Below, one piece after another: positions 15,823 to 25,057 of a DNA stretch of 64,000 nucleotides. A model generated the notes under the pieces. It searched no databases. It was not told the DNA's origin and saw only the letters and a program-made list of their open reading frames with translations. A program made the position numbers and the translations under genes. Numbering within the stretch: the stretch's first letter is position 1; every line of letters starts with the position of its first letter. Source of the stretch: Nostoc carneum NIES-2107 (GTDB lineage Bacteria; Cyanobacteriota; Cyanobacteriia; Cyanobacteriales; Nostocaceae); contig AP018180.1 of the NCBI GenBank assembly GCA_002368155.1, positions 1,769,947 to 1,833,946 on the forward strand. The letters run 5' to 3'.

Positions 15823-17565
15823 TTGCTGATACAAAACCGTTATCGTTTACTCCAAGTAATTGGGAAGGGGGGATTCTGTAAAACCTACCTCGCTGTGGAT
15901 GAGAATCAATTTCCTCCTGTTCCGTGCGTTGTGCAACAATTTTCGTATCACAATCAAACACCAGAAAGCTTTGTACAAGTAGCACAGCAGTTAAAGCTAC
16001 TAGGCGAACATCCTCAAATTCCGGCTTTACTTTCCCATTTTCAAGATGACCAATACTGCTATTTAGTACAAGAATTTATTGCAGGTAGTAATTTAGCTAG
16101 CATACTGGAAACAGAAGGAACTTTCAGCGAAAATCAAATTTGGCAACTGTTAGCAAATATATTACCTGTTCTCAAATTTATTCGCGATCGCAATATCATC
16201 CACTGCGATATCAAACCCGAAAATATTATTCGCACTGCTGTTGGCGAATTTGTCTTAGTTGATTTTGCCGCAGCTCAACTGGTGAGTGTAGTTGACCAGT
16301 TCATGAGTAAAATCTGCATGGGTAGCCCTGAATATATTGCACCAGAACAAGCGAGGGGAAAAGCAGTTTTTGCTAGCGATATTTATAGTTTGGGTGTCAC
16401 TTGCATTTACCTACTCACCGAAGTTTCGCCCTTTGATTTATACGATGTCGCCAATGATTGCTGGGTTTGGCAAGATTATCTTAGCAATAAGGTAAGCGAA
16501 CGACTCACAAAAATCCTCAATAAACTCCTGCAAAAATCCATCAGCCGCCGCTTCCAATCTGCTGATGAAGTCATGCTAGCAATGGGAATTACAGATACAA
16601 CCAATCATCTGCGTTCATCGGCGTTCATCGGCGGTTGGCAATGCATACATACCTTGAGTGGCATTTCTAGCGCTTGTGCGGGGATAAACTGTGTTAGCTT
16701 CAACCCTGATGGCAAAACATTAGCCAGTGGTGACGATAAAATTATTAAATTTTGGGATGTAAATAGCCAGAAAGTCTTAGCCACCCTATCAGGACATTCT
16801 CAAGCAGTAAAATCAGTCGCGTACAGTCCTGATGGTAAGCTATTAGCCACGGCTAGCGATGACCAAACTATCAAATTGTGGGATGTCAATCAATTACAAG
16901 AAATTTACACCTTAGCTGGACATTCACACGCCGTTAAATCAGTAGCTTTTAGTCCCGATGGGCAAATTTTGGCTAGTGGTAGTTGGGATAAAACAGTCAA
17001 ACTGTGGGATGTAAATACAGGCAAAGAAATTTCTACTTTGAACAAACACCAATTACAGGTAAATTCTGTAGCATTTAGCCCTCAAGGGCAGCTTTTAGCC
17101 AGTGCCAGTTTTGATCGCACAATTTGCTTGTGGCAGCTTTCGGAAGCGAGAGAATTTAAAAACCGCCCAGATTACACCTTTTTAGGCACCCTTTCGGGTC
17201 ATGCATGGGCGGTTTTGACTGTCGCTTTTAGTCCCGATGGAAAAATTTTAGCGACGGGTAGCGACGATAACACCATTAAATTGTGGGAGGTAAACACTGG
17301 TCAAGTAATTACCACACTGTTAGGCCATTCTTGGTCAGTTTTAGCCTTGGCTTTCACATCGGATGGCACAATGTTGATTAGTGCCAGTCGCGATCGCACT
17401 GTTAAACTTTGGAATGTTAGCACAGCAGCAGAAATTGCTACTCTCTCTGGCCATGCCGACTCTGTATCTACCATTGCTGTCAGCCCTGATGCACAACTGA
17501 TTGCTAGTGGCAGCAGGGACAAGACCATCAAATTGTGGCACCTTGTAGAACAGCAGGGCGGCTAA
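15823..17565 (+). CDS. Ser/Thr kinase-like protein with WD40 repeats, probably a pseudokinase
   Basis: The best start is the TTG at 15823 (SD-like AGGAA 4 bases upstream; protein begins M-LIQNRYRLLQ). The TTG at 15745 lies in repeat-like DNA. Residues about 6-260 form a kinase domain and about 270-580 seven WD40 repeats ending in KLWDV-type motifs. Key kinase residues differ: the VAIK lysine is Gln38 (CVVQQF), the helix-C segment that normally has a glutamate reads ESFVQVAQQL, HRD is HCD (Cys128), and DFG is DFA (Asp147). DIKPEN, APE and the glycine-rich GKGGFCKT are kept. It probably acts as a regulatory scaffold, although cyanobacterial kinases can be unusual. Confidence 0.88.
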   Translation: MLIQNRYRLLQVIGKGGFCKTYLAVDENQFPPVPCVVQQFSYHNQTPESFVQVAQQLKLLGEHPQIPALLSHFQDDQYCYLVQEFIAGSNLASILETEGTFSENQIWQLLANILPVLKFIRDRNIIHCDIKPENIIRTAVGEFVLVDFAAAQLVSVVDQFMSKICMGSPEYIAPEQARGKAVFASDIYSLGVTCIYLLTEVSPFDLYDVANDCWVWQDYLSNKVSERLTKILNKLLQKSISRRFQSADEVMLAMGITDTTNHLRSSAFIGGWQCIHTLSGISSACAGINCVSFNPDGKTLASGDDKIIKFWDVNSQKVLATLSGHSQAVKSVAYSPDGKLLATASDDQTIKLWDVNQLQEIYTLAGHSHAVKSVAFSPDGQILASGSWDKTVKLWDVNTGKEISTLNKHQLQVNSVAFSPQGQLLASASFDRTICLWQLSEAREFKNRPDYTFLGTLSGHAWAVLTVAFSPDGKILATGSDDNTIKLWEVNTGQVITTLLGHSWSVLALAFTSDGTMLISASRDRTVKLWNVSTAAEIATLSGHADSVSTIAVSPDAQLIASGSRDKTIKLWHLVEQQGG

Positions 17566-17575
17566 TGCGGCAATA

Positions 17576-17875
17576 TCAGGCGCTACCTGTAAAAGCCACT
17601 TCGGGAAACTTCAGTTGCGCTTCTGCCATCGGACGGTTTCTGCCTTCCTCTTGCCAGTAGTTAATCACTTCTGTGGCTTTGTTGAGTAACTCAACACGAT
17701 CCAAGTCACTAATCCAGTGTTTAGATTCTAGTTCCTTCTTTAACTCTTCCCAAGCATCGTTTCTGGGCCAGAAAAAGTACTTGGTTAAAGGACTGGTGCC
17801 CTTACCTACAACTTGGTCTACTGCGAGAGCAACGTTCTCGTCTAACCAAAGAATTTTCAAAATAAACTTGGTCAA
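17576..17875 (-). CDS. 30S ribosomal protein PSRP-3 (Ycf65)
   Basis: A 99-residue protein with the highly conserved Ycf65/PSRP-3 sequence: [17 protein letters not shown], then [19 protein letters not shown] and ESKHWI. It is a small-subunit ribosomal protein shared by cyanobacteria and plastids. The start is a TTG at 17873-17875, supported by a GGAGG five bases upstream. The gene converges on the WD40 kinase with a 10-bp gap. Identification is secure from motif order and length. Confidence 0.93.
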   Translation of the reverse strand: MTKFILKILWLDENVALAVDQVVGKGTSPLTKYFFWPRNDAWEELKKELESKHWISDLDRVELLNKATEVINYWQEEGRNRPMAEAQLKFPEVAFTGSA

Positions 17876-18121
17876 TCACACCTCCGGAGTATATCCCAGC
17901 ATTACTTACTAAGTCAGCGATCGCTTATTTTAACGCAATACCATACCAGATGGGTAAATAGTTTGGGGATGGGGCATTGGGGATGGGGCATGGGGCATGG
18001 GTGTAGTTATGAGGGAATTTTAAAAAATAAATTATTTTGCTTAAATTCGTTGACTATGAACTGTCAATAATAACAATGGAATATTTTTGGAATTGGCAGT
18101 CCCTTAATTTAGAGAAATTGT
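17876..18121. other. Intergenic region with GGGGCATGGG repeats
   Basis: The gap holds the promoter region of PSRP-3 (HIP1 at about 17918) and a low-complexity run of GGGGCATGGGG-type units at about 17962-18000, a common cyanobacterial dispersed tandem repeat. Nothing else is visible. Confidence 0.4.
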
Positions 18122-18487
18122 GTGAGAAGGCCTGATTTTGAAGATTTAGAGGTTTATCGATTAGCTGAAAAGCTAGCGAATGAAATTTGGCAGATTGTGA
18201 AGGTATGGGATAATTTCTCTCAAGATACTATGGGTAAGCAAATTGTTCGCTCTGCTGATAGTATTTGTGTCAATATAGCAGAGGGCAGAGGTAGGTATAA
18301 TGACCAAGACAATCGGCGTTTTGTCAAGATTACTAGAGGTTCTTTATACGAAACTATCAGCTGGTTGCGATTAGCCTACACCAGAAAGCTATTGACAACT
18401 GAACAGGTAAGCATCTTAAAGCCATTTCTGGATCAACTATTACCCAAACTCAATGCTTATCTCAAAGCCATCGGCAATAGAGAATAG
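18122..18487 (+). CDS. Four-helix bundle protein (S23/IVS-type)
   Basis: A 121-residue all-helical protein of the family first found in 23S rRNA intervening sequences (TIGR02436). Family marks are DFEDLEVYRLAEKLA at the N-terminus, GKQIVRSADSICVNIAEG (about 40-57), and a final long helix. The start is GTG at 18122; no strong ribosome-binding site is seen. Members form pentamers and their function is unknown. There is no rRNA gene nearby, so this is a free-standing copy, as is usual in cyanobacteria. Confidence 0.9.
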   Translation: MRRPDFEDLEVYRLAEKLANEIWQIVKVWDNFSQDTMGKQIVRSADSICVNIAEGRGRYNDQDNRRFVKITRGSLYETISWLRLAYTRKLLTTEQVSILKPFLDQLLPKLNAYLKAIGNRE

Positions 18488-18541
18488 ATAAAATTTCTTT
18501 ATGCCCCATGCCCAATGCCCTATGCCCCATTCTCTATATCT

Positions 18542-19336
18542 ATGACAGAAAAATTCTCACCAAAAGCGATCGCAGTTTTTGATATTGATGGCGTAATTCG
18601 TGATGTTAGTGGTTCCTATCGTCGCGCGATCGCAGATACTGTTGAGTATTTTACCAATCAAGCGTATCGCCCCACACCCTTAGATATTGACCAACTGAAG
18701 TCTGAAGGTATTTGGAATAATGATTGGGAAGCATCCCAAGAGTTGATTTACCGTTATTTCCTGAGTCAAGGACAGCCGCGAGAACAACTACAACTTGATT
18801 ACAACGATATAGTTAATTTTTTTCAATCCCGTTACCGAGGTACAGATCCCAACAATTTCACAGGGTATATTTGTGATGAACCCTTGTTATTGCAACCCAG
18901 CTACTTAGAACAACTCACACAAGCAAATATTGCTTGGGGATTTTTTAGTGGTGCTACTCGTGGTTCGGCTAACTATGTTTTGCAAAAACGCCTGGGTTTA
19001 CAGTCTCCAGTCTTGATTGCGATGGAAGATGCACCAGGTAAACCAGACCCCACAGGACTTTTTGCGACTGTACAAATCTTAGATAATGGCAGCGATGCTT
19101 TACCTACTGTGGTGTATGTAGGAGATACCGTAGCTGATATGTACACCGTGGAAAAAGCACGCAATCAGCAGCCGCACCGCACTTGGATTGGTGTAGGTGT
19201 TTTACCCCCTCATGTGCAGGAAACCGCAGCGCGTCGTGATGCTTATGCTGAAACACTCAAAAAAGCAGGCGCAGCTATAGTTCTCAGTAATGTGCAAGAA
19301 TTAACACCAGAGCAAATTCAAAAATTAGGTGCGTAA
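18542..19336 (+). CDS. HAD superfamily hydrolase (TIGR01548 type)
   Basis: A 264-residue haloacid-dehalogenase-type phosphatase. Motif I is FDIDGVIRD (nucleophile and acid-base Asp), motif II is in FSGATRGS, the lysine is in GKPDPTG, and motif IV is VGDTVADM. A helical cap with the YRRAIADTVEYF segment lies between motifs I and II. The ATG at 18542 is preferred; the in-frame ATG at 18515 sits in a CCCCATGCCC repeat and would add nine repeat-derived residues. The family is common in cyanobacteria and plants; the substrate is unknown. Confidence 0.88.
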   Translation: MTEKFSPKAIAVFDIDGVIRDVSGSYRRAIADTVEYFTNQAYRPTPLDIDQLKSEGIWNNDWEASQELIYRYFLSQGQPREQLQLDYNDIVNFFQSRYRGTDPNNFTGYICDEPLLLQPSYLEQLTQANIAWGFFSGATRGSANYVLQKRLGLQSPVLIAMEDAPGKPDPTGLFATVQILDNGSDALPTVVYVGDTVADMYTVEKARNQQPHRTWIGVGVLPPHVQETAARRDAYAETLKKAGAAIVLSNVQELTPEQIQKLGA

Positions 19337-19355
19337 ATCTTGTTATATTCTGATG

Positions 19356-19393
19356 CATGGCAGTCCCAATGAAAAAATTTCACCGCCATGCAC
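19356..19393. repeat. Dispersed repeat (CCCAATGAAAAAATTTCACC type), copy 1
   Basis: The 34-38 bp sequence around CAGTCCCAATGAAAA and CACCGCCATGCA has imperfect inverted ends (GCATGGC/GCCATGC). A reverse-complement copy lies at 56814-56848, directly after the SpoIIE gene stop. Confidence 0.6.
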
Positions 19394-19431
19394 GAAAATC
19401 GTAATGGGATTTTCACTCATAACTCTTGTAC

Positions 19432-19451
19432 AGACGCGATTAATCGCGTCT
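19432..19451. repeat. Perfect 20-bp palindrome AGACGCGATTAATCGCGTCT
   Basis: A perfect inverted repeat in front of the phosphatase gene. I recognise this motif as a widespread dispersed repeat in Nostocales genomes. It lies inside the reading frame upstream of the preferred start at 19490, which argues that the longer N-terminus is not real. Confidence 0.75.
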
Positions 19452-19489
19452 CTCCAACTCAGCACTTTCAAACTAGCCGCCGTTACAAA

Positions 19490-21217
19490 ATGGTAGCCCT
19501 AGCCCTTTTATTTCTGCTTACTGTATGCTTTACGCTGGTAAGCGTGCGTTCATTTGGGCAAACAATTATGACATCAGCACCGCAATTGCTGACTGATCCA
19601 TTTTTGCAACTACCAACTGAAAACTCAGTGCGAGTAGTTTGGTTTACAGAGTTCGCTGGTAGTAAACATACAGTCAATTACGGAGAAAATCTCACTCAGA
19701 CTGCCCGTGCAAGTACAATGAAACTGAGTCGCACCAGAGAAGATCAGCGATCGCATATTGGCAAGCAAGCCGGAGATGGTCAAGTTTATCAAAAACCTGT
19801 TTGGCGTGATATTTGGCGACATGAGGCTGAGGTAACTGGGTTAACTCCTGGTGTGCGGGTGAATTATCGGATTACGAGTGTGCGGGAAGACGGGGAAAGC
19901 GTCAGCAGCGATATTTTTACCCTTGCACCTAACCCTAAACCAGGAACACCATTGAAAATTTTACTGACCTCAGACCATCAACTCAAGCCAATGACAGCAG
20001 CAAATCTGCAAAAGGTGGTAGAAACAGTAGGCAGAGTAGACGCTGTGTGGTTTGCTGGTGATTTAATAAATATAAGCGATCGCGCTTCGGAATGGTTTGA
20101 TGATCATCGCGGTGGTGCGTTCTTTCCCGGATTACAAGGACGCGCTAACTATGAAATGAACCATGATGGAGTCAAAACTTCCTATACTGGCGGTAAAATC
20201 ATTCAACACGCACCCTTGTTTCCCTGTATTGGCAATCATGAGGTGATGGGAAGATTTCAAAGAGCTGCAACCTTGGATGATGAGTTTAATGATACGATTC
20301 CCCGCGCCGTAGCTCAAAGATTGTATAGCGGTAAATCCCTAAAAGATAATTCCTTTAATACAGATACTTACGAAGAAATTTTCACTTTACCAACAAGTAA
20401 AACAGGCGGAAAGCGATATTATGCTGTTACCTTTGGTGATGTGCGCTTGGTAGTACTTTACGCAACTAATATGTGGCGGAGTCCTTACTTGAATGGTAAA
20501 TATAAAGGTAGATATGACGAAATTAGCCAAGATTTAAATAATCCTGAAAACTGGGGTTATGGGCAGTTAATTTATGAACCAATTGCTAAAGGTAGCGATC
20601 AGTACAATTGGCTAGAAGCAGAACTTAATAGCAATGAATTTAAACAAGCAAAATACAAAGTTGTGATGTTTCATCATCCACCCCATACTTTGGGTGATAA
20701 CATCGTCCCAGCTTATACAGATCCAGTTCAAATAATTGAACGAGATAATTTTGGTAATATCAAAGCAGTGCGTTACGAATATCCTAAAGATTCTGATTAC
20801 TTGATTCGCGATGTAATGCCTTTACTAGAATCTGCTAACGTACAATTTGTTTTATATGGACATTCTCATTTGTGGAATCGCTTTGTTAGTTCTAGTGGAA
20901 TGCACTTTTTAGAAACATCCAATGTTGGCAATTCTTATGGTGCTGCTTGGGGTGAGAGAAAGCGAGAAGTCCCATCTGGATATCAAGAAGAATATGTGAT
21001 ATCTGGCGACCCAAATGGTCTAGAGCCAATAGTACCAACAATCGCTCCCTTATTAGGGGAAGATGGTAAACCCATGCCTTATATTGCCAGTAACGACATC
21101 ACCGTTTTTAGTATTTTCGATACAGCAACAGGTTCAGTTAGTAGCTATCGCTTTGATACTCGCAAACCCGATTCTGAAGTAATTAAGTTTGATGAGTTTA
21201 CGTTCAATAGATTCTAG
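19490..21217 (+). CDS. Purple-acid-phosphatase-like metallophosphoesterase
   Basis: The ATG at 19490 gives 575 residues with an N-terminal signal/anchor (LALLFLLTVCFTLVSV). An in-frame ATG at 19388 would prepend 34 residues encoded by dispersed repeats. A fibronectin-III-like purple acid phosphatase N domain (residues about 30-130, NSVRVVWFTE) precedes the calcineurin-like domain. The metal-ligand motifs are TSDHQL, AGDLIN, GNHEVMG, FHHPPH and GHSHLW. It should hydrolyse phosphomonoesters or diesters outside the cytoplasm, perhaps for phosphate scavenging; no Pho box was searched for. It is intact. Confidence 0.88.
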   Translation: MVALALLFLLTVCFTLVSVRSFGQTIMTSAPQLLTDPFLQLPTENSVRVVWFTEFAGSKHTVNYGENLTQTARASTMKLSRTREDQRSHIGKQAGDGQVYQKPVWRDIWRHEAEVTGLTPGVRVNYRITSVREDGESVSSDIFTLAPNPKPGTPLKILLTSDHQLKPMTAANLQKVVETVGRVDAVWFAGDLINISDRASEWFDDHRGGAFFPGLQGRANYEMNHDGVKTSYTGGKIIQHAPLFPCIGNHEVMGRFQRAATLDDEFNDTIPRAVAQRLYSGKSLKDNSFNTDTYEEIFTLPTSKTGGKRYYAVTFGDVRLVVLYATNMWRSPYLNGKYKGRYDEISQDLNNPENWGYGQLIYEPIAKGSDQYNWLEAELNSNEFKQAKYKVVMFHHPPHTLGDNIVPAYTDPVQIIERDNFGNIKAVRYEYPKDSDYLIRDVMPLLESANVQFVLYGHSHLWNRFVSSSGMHFLETSNVGNSYGAAWGERKREVPSGYQEEYVISGDPNGLEPIVPTIAPLLGEDGKPMPYIASNDITVFSIFDTATGSVSSYRFDTRKPDSEVIKFDEFTFNRF

Positions 21218-21274
21218 AGGGCAAGGCACTGCCTTGCCTCTACAATCTGTCGTATTGTTTTTTTTAATTGGTAT
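21211..21274. repeat. 100-bp MITE-like repeat, partial inverted copy
   Basis: Contains TAGAGGGCAAGGCACTGCC and ends AATTGGTAT, matching the inner palindrome and one terminus of the 100-bp family. It overlaps the last codon and stop of the phosphatase gene (stop at 21215-21217, TAG within ATTCTAGAGGG). Confidence 0.65.
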
Positions 21275-21327
21275 GAGATTTTTTCAGAAATTAAATTGGA
21301 TTCCTATATGAAGGTGAGCTTAGGAGA

Positions 21328-21681
21328 TTAAATTCCTAATTTTTCGCGAATCACATTTTCATCTTTGAAACCTACCGCCACGGCTGTTCCATCTTTGACG
21401 AACAGCGGACGTTTGAGCAGCATTGCATCTTGAGTAAAAGCTTCTATCCACTGTTCGTCTGTCCAAGTCTTCTTGGCATCACCTAAAGCGCGGTAAGATT
21501 GACCGGAGGTATTCCGCATGGGAGCAGAACCCAAAGACTTTACCCAGCTTTGAATCTGTTCGCGGGTGGGTGGTTTTTCTTTAGTGTTATTAAATTCATA
21601 GTCAATGCTGTTGGCTTGCAGCCATGTAAAAGCTTTTTTGCAAGTGCCGCAATTGGGAATACCGTAGACTTGGAGGGTCAT
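21328..21681 (-). CDS. ArsC/Spx-like thioredoxin-fold protein
   Basis: A 117-residue protein of the ArsC/Spx/MgsR family. The N-terminal motif GIPNCGTCKKA holds a CxxC pair at the thioredoxin-fold active site. The NTKEKPPTREQIQSWV segment and the C-terminal DAMLLKRPLFV motif are typical. Both classical arsenate reductases and Spx-type regulators share this fold. The CGTC pair and the lack of an ars operon make arsenic detoxification doubtful. It is a single gene. Confidence 0.88.
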   Translation of the reverse strand: MTLQVYGIPNCGTCKKAFTWLQANSIDYEFNNTKEKPPTREQIQSWVKSLGSAPMRNTSGQSYRALGDAKKTWTDEQWIEAFTQDAMLLKRPLFVKDGTAVAVGFKDENVIREKLGI

Positions 21682-22035
21682 AGAAAGTTAATCAATAGTT
21701 TCGACAACGTCACTTTTCCAGATTGTATTATCCACTGAGATAAAAAACCTTTTCCCTCACTGGCGATCGCAATTTTATAGTTACCAAAACTGTAACGGCG
21801 ATCAAATCCCCAGGGGTTCCAGATTATTCTAGGTATTACCATTTTAAAAAAAGAATGCAACAGATTGTAGGGGCAAGGTATTGCTTTGCCCTCCGAATGA
21901 TCTATCTGTTGCAAACATCATTTTAATTGGTATAAATAAAAACTTTAGATAATAGCAATCCTGTGTATTTCAACAGGGTTGCCATCATTCTATGAAGTTT
22001 TGCGGCATTACCAGAATTAGTGTGAGAAGTTAGCC
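21682..22035. other. Intergenic region with MITE-like repeat
   Basis: A 354-bp gap. Its right half is occupied by the 100-bp repeat copy at 21833-21933. The left half contains a minus-strand open stretch (21678-21914) whose N-terminal third lies in that repeat; I do not regard it as a supported gene. The promoter of the VWA gene probably lies in the last 100 bp. Confidence 0.4.
21833..21933. repeat. 100-bp MITE-like repeat, copy 2
   Basis: A full-length member beginning GTATTACCATTTTAAAAAAA and ending TTTTAATTGGTAT, with the core GACAG-like 'caacagattgtaggggc' and inner palindrome AAGGTATTGCTTT. Confidence 0.7.
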
Positions 22036-24066
22036 ATGTCTTACCCGATTCCATCCAAAATCTGGCAGCGAATCAGCATTGCAACAATATTATTGTTGAT
22101 ACCATCAGTGGGAATTGCAATTTTACGTCAGCCTGCTACGGTTGCGATTCCAGCTAATCAGACTCCTCAAAGTTCAGCCCCTATTCCACCCAATTACCCC
22201 GATTACCAATCACTTCAAGCATTGGTACAAAAGTATAGTTGCGTTGTTTCCATCCAAAACTTTGGCACTCGGCCTATAACTCGGGCGGAGTTTGCCACTG
22301 TCTTAAATGCTTGTGTGAATCGGAGTAATGAGCTAATAGCCACTAATCCAAGTACAGTTGCGCCAGCGGATCTCAAAACTCTACAACGCTTGCAATCCGA
22401 ATTCGCCCCAGAGTTAGCAACTCTGAAAAAACAAACAGAGGAATTGAATGCTGCTAGTAACACCAATCCTGCTGAAGACAATCGCAAGACTCAACCTTTA
22501 CCCACACTGATACCTCCACTCCCTACGATTCCCTCTGGCTCATCTGCTCAAGAGCAAGTTGTTAACCGCCCCGCCAGCCCTAAACTTTCAGCAGTTAGGA
22601 ATGTAGGAAGGGTTGCACCTGAACCACAAACGGGTAGATTCAACACAGAAAACTACAACCGGATTGATGACAATCCCTTTCACCGCGTCAGTAATGATCC
22701 TCTTTCCACCTTTTCCATTGATGTAGATACAGCATCCTACAGCAACGTGCGACGGTTTATTACTCAGGGAGAATTACCGCCCAAGGATGCAGTGCGAATT
22801 GAAGAATTGATTAACTACTTTACTTACAATTATCCACAACCAAAAGGCGATCGCCCTTTTTCTGTCACGACAGAAGTTGCGGCTGCTCCCTGGAATTCGC
22901 AACATAAATTGGTACAGGTAGGTTTGCAAGGTAAACGTTTAGAAAGTCAAACTTTACCACCTAGCAACCTAGTATTTTTGATTGATGTCTCTGGTTCTAT
23001 GGGTGAACCTAACAAATTACCCTTGGTGCAACAGTCCCTCAAATTGCTAGTAGAGAAACTGCGTCCTGAAGACCGGGTGAGTTTGGTAGTCTATGCAGGG
23101 AATGCGGGATTGGTGTTACCTGCTACTCCTGGTAGTCAGAAATCAAAAATTTTGGCAGCAATTGACCGCTTGGAGGCTGGAGGCTCTACGGCTGGTGGTG
23201 AGGGCATTGAACTCGCCTACAAAATAGCCAAACAAAACTTCATCAAGTCTGGTAATAATAGAGTTATTTTAGCTACCGATGGAGATTTTAATGTCGGGGT
23301 TTCTAGCGATGCCGAACTGACAAGATTAATTGAACAGAAGCGAGAGCAAGGTATTTTCCTGACAGTGTTGGGATTTGGTACAGGCAATTACAAAGACTCA
23401 AAAATGGAACAACTGGCTGATCAGGGTAACGGCAACTACGCTTACATCGATACCCTATTGGAAGCCAAAAAAGTTTTAGTTAACGATTTGAGGGGAACTC
23501 TATTTACCATTGCTAAGGATGTGAAAATTCAGGTGGAATTTAATCCGGCGAAAGTTCAGGCTTATCGCTTGATTGGCTACGAAAACCGCCTGCTGCAAAA
23601 CCAGGATTTCAATGATGATAAGAAAGATGCAGGTGATATTGGGGCGGGTCATTCTGTTACAGCGCTGTATGAAATCATTCCTACTGGTATTAACAGCGAT
23701 GTGAAATTGCCGACAGTAGACCCCTTGCGATATCAGCCTTCTGGTGCCAAACCAGCGGATACTGCTAGTAATGAGTTGATGCAGGTGAAACTGCGATATA
23801 AATTACCCCAAGAAAATACCAGTCAATTAATTACCCAAACCATCCAAGATGATGTCATTGAACAGGTAACTTCCACCAACCTGAAATTTGCTTCTGCGGT
23901 AGCTACCTTTGGGATGTTGTTACGTGACTCTGAGTATAAGGGAAATGCAAACTATGATTTGGTCATGAAATTGGCAACTCAAGGTAAGGGCGAAGACCAG
24001 GAAGGCTATCGAGGTGAGTTTATTCGCCTGGTAGAGCAATCTAGGGGGTTGACAGCCAAGAAATAA
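22036..24066 (+). CDS. VWA domain protein with N-terminal SLH-like domain
   Basis: A 676-residue exported protein. A signal/anchor (about 10-30) leads to an SLH-like segment (YPDYQSLQALVQKY, PITRAEFATVLNACV, residues about 55-95) resembling the cell-wall-binding domain of cyanobacterial porins. A proline-rich linker follows, then a YfbK-type module: the N-terminal VWF domain (NPFHRVSNDPLSTFSIDVD), a VWA domain with a complete MIDAS (DVSGSMG at 317-323, and ATDGDFNVG), and a C-terminal domain to 676. VWA domains mediate metal-dependent protein contacts. The SLH-like part suggests peptidoglycan attachment. No partner gene is adjacent. Confidence 0.88.
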   Translation: MSYPIPSKIWQRISIATILLLIPSVGIAILRQPATVAIPANQTPQSSAPIPPNYPDYQSLQALVQKYSCVVSIQNFGTRPITRAEFATVLNACVNRSNELIATNPSTVAPADLKTLQRLQSEFAPELATLKKQTEELNAASNTNPAEDNRKTQPLPTLIPPLPTIPSGSSAQEQVVNRPASPKLSAVRNVGRVAPEPQTGRFNTENYNRIDDNPFHRVSNDPLSTFSIDVDTASYSNVRRFITQGELPPKDAVRIEELINYFTYNYPQPKGDRPFSVTTEVAAAPWNSQHKLVQVGLQGKRLESQTLPPSNLVFLIDVSGSMGEPNKLPLVQQSLKLLVEKLRPEDRVSLVVYAGNAGLVLPATPGSQKSKILAAIDRLEAGGSTAGGEGIELAYKIAKQNFIKSGNNRVILATDGDFNVGVSSDAELTRLIEQKREQGIFLTVLGFGTGNYKDSKMEQLADQGNGNYAYIDTLLEAKKVLVNDLRGTLFTIAKDVKIQVEFNPAKVQAYRLIGYENRLLQNQDFNDDKKDAGDIGAGHSVTALYEIIPTGINSDVKLPTVDPLRYQPSGAKPADTASNELMQVKLRYKLPQENTSQLITQTIQDDVIEQVTSTNLKFASAVATFGMLLRDSEYKGNANYDLVMKLATQGKGEDQEGYRGEFIRLVEQSRGLTAKK

Positions 24067-24216
24067 TTTGGATTGCAATACAGTCCTCAAAGAATGCAGA
24101 TGGTGAGGTGTGATATCCCTCACCATAATTTTGATAGAGTTGACGATGCAATATAAATCAATACGGTTCAGATAAGATCATGAGTGATTGATTTGTCAGT
24201 TGTGGAAACAGCTAGC

Positions 24217-24290
24217 TCAATTGGGGGGATTCTCCCCCAAACCCCCGATTGGGTGACGGTTGCGTCCCCCAAACCCCCTCCAAAATGATT
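24217..24290. repeat. 70-bp dispersed repeat (GGGTGACGGTTGCGTCCCCC), copy 1
   Basis: A G/C-rich 74-bp element with two CCCCCAAACCCCC blocks around the core GATTGGGTGACGGTTGCG. A nearly identical inverted copy lies at 30290-30363. It is the main content of the 364-bp gap between the VWA and SMI1 genes; the rest shows only a HIP1 site near 24344. Confidence 0.85.
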
Positions 24291-24430
24291 GTTTTGTTGT
24301 CAATTTATTTTTTTAACTGAACTGTATTGCAATATAAATCGTGCGATCGCCTTTCCATAGTAATTTATGTTACATTCCATTGACAAATCAAGAAAATCTC
24401 AGTATTTAAAATTCTTGAGATATCAATTGA

Positions 24431-25057
24431 TTAAAGCTTGCCCTGAGTAATCACTTTCCAATAATCAAGAAAATGGATCATCTGTGGGTTTTTAGTACTA
24501 AAACTCTTTGTATCTTCCTCAGAACTTAGAATGTAATTTCCTGATTCTAGTTGAGTAATAAACCAATTTAAAAATGATTCTAAATTATCTCCAAAAATAA
24601 ATTTAACTTCTTCATCTCTGCCAAAATTGATAACTTGTCCTCTAATCCCTTGCTCTCCTGGGTCTAAATCTATTCCTAAATGGTTGCCACCCCAATCAAA
24701 AGCAAAAGGCACCCACTTCTTATTAGCATATACTTCTTTAACTTTTCCTGGGCTATAAGATTGGCAGAGAATATGCTTATTGATATCATCATCCACAAGT
24801 TCCGCCCACACTTGCCAATTTGCAGATACTTCTACCAAGGATAAGAATTCTAGTCCGTAAAATAACCCTGGATAAGTCCCACTTCTCTGTCCATTATGCC
24901 ACTTATATAATTCTTTAAATGATGAGGGTAACTCGTTTTGTATTTGCGTTTCTAATGCTTGAATTTCCTCTGCAGTTGCTCCTGGATTTAAGGTGTCTAA
25001 CAATTCGGAAAAATTCTTTTTCAACCAATTTTCAATTCGATGTAATATTTCTTTCAT
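24431..25057 (-). CDS. SMI1/KNR4 (SUKH) family protein
   Basis: A 208-residue protein with the SUKH-1 pattern: ATAEEIQALETQIQNELPSSF at about 28-48, followed by LYKWHNGQ, the GLEFLSL segment, and WVPFAFDWGGNHLGIDLDPG. In bacteria this superfamily often supplies immunity proteins against contact-dependent and polymorphic toxins, but many solitary members exist. No toxin gene is adjacent, so it is an orphan immunity gene or a housekeeping member. No signal peptide. Confidence 0.87.
   Translation of the reverse strand: MKEILHRIENWLKKNFSELLDTLNPGATAEEIQALETQIQNELPSSFKELYKWHNGQRSGTYPGLFYGLEFLSLVEVSANWQVWAELVDDDINKHILCQSYSPGKVKEVYANKKWVPFAFDWGGNHLGIDLDPGEQGIRGQVINFGRDEEVKFIFGDNLESFLNWFITQLESGNYILSSEEDTKSFSTKNPQMIHFLDYWKVITQGKL

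Noticed and set aside
21678-21914. 78-codon minus-strand frame upstream of the ArsC/Spx-like gene
   Set aside because: Its first third is encoded by the 100-bp MITE-like repeat and the rest matches nothing I recognise. A decayed gene remnant (WNPWGFDRRYSFGNYKI) remains possible but unsupported.
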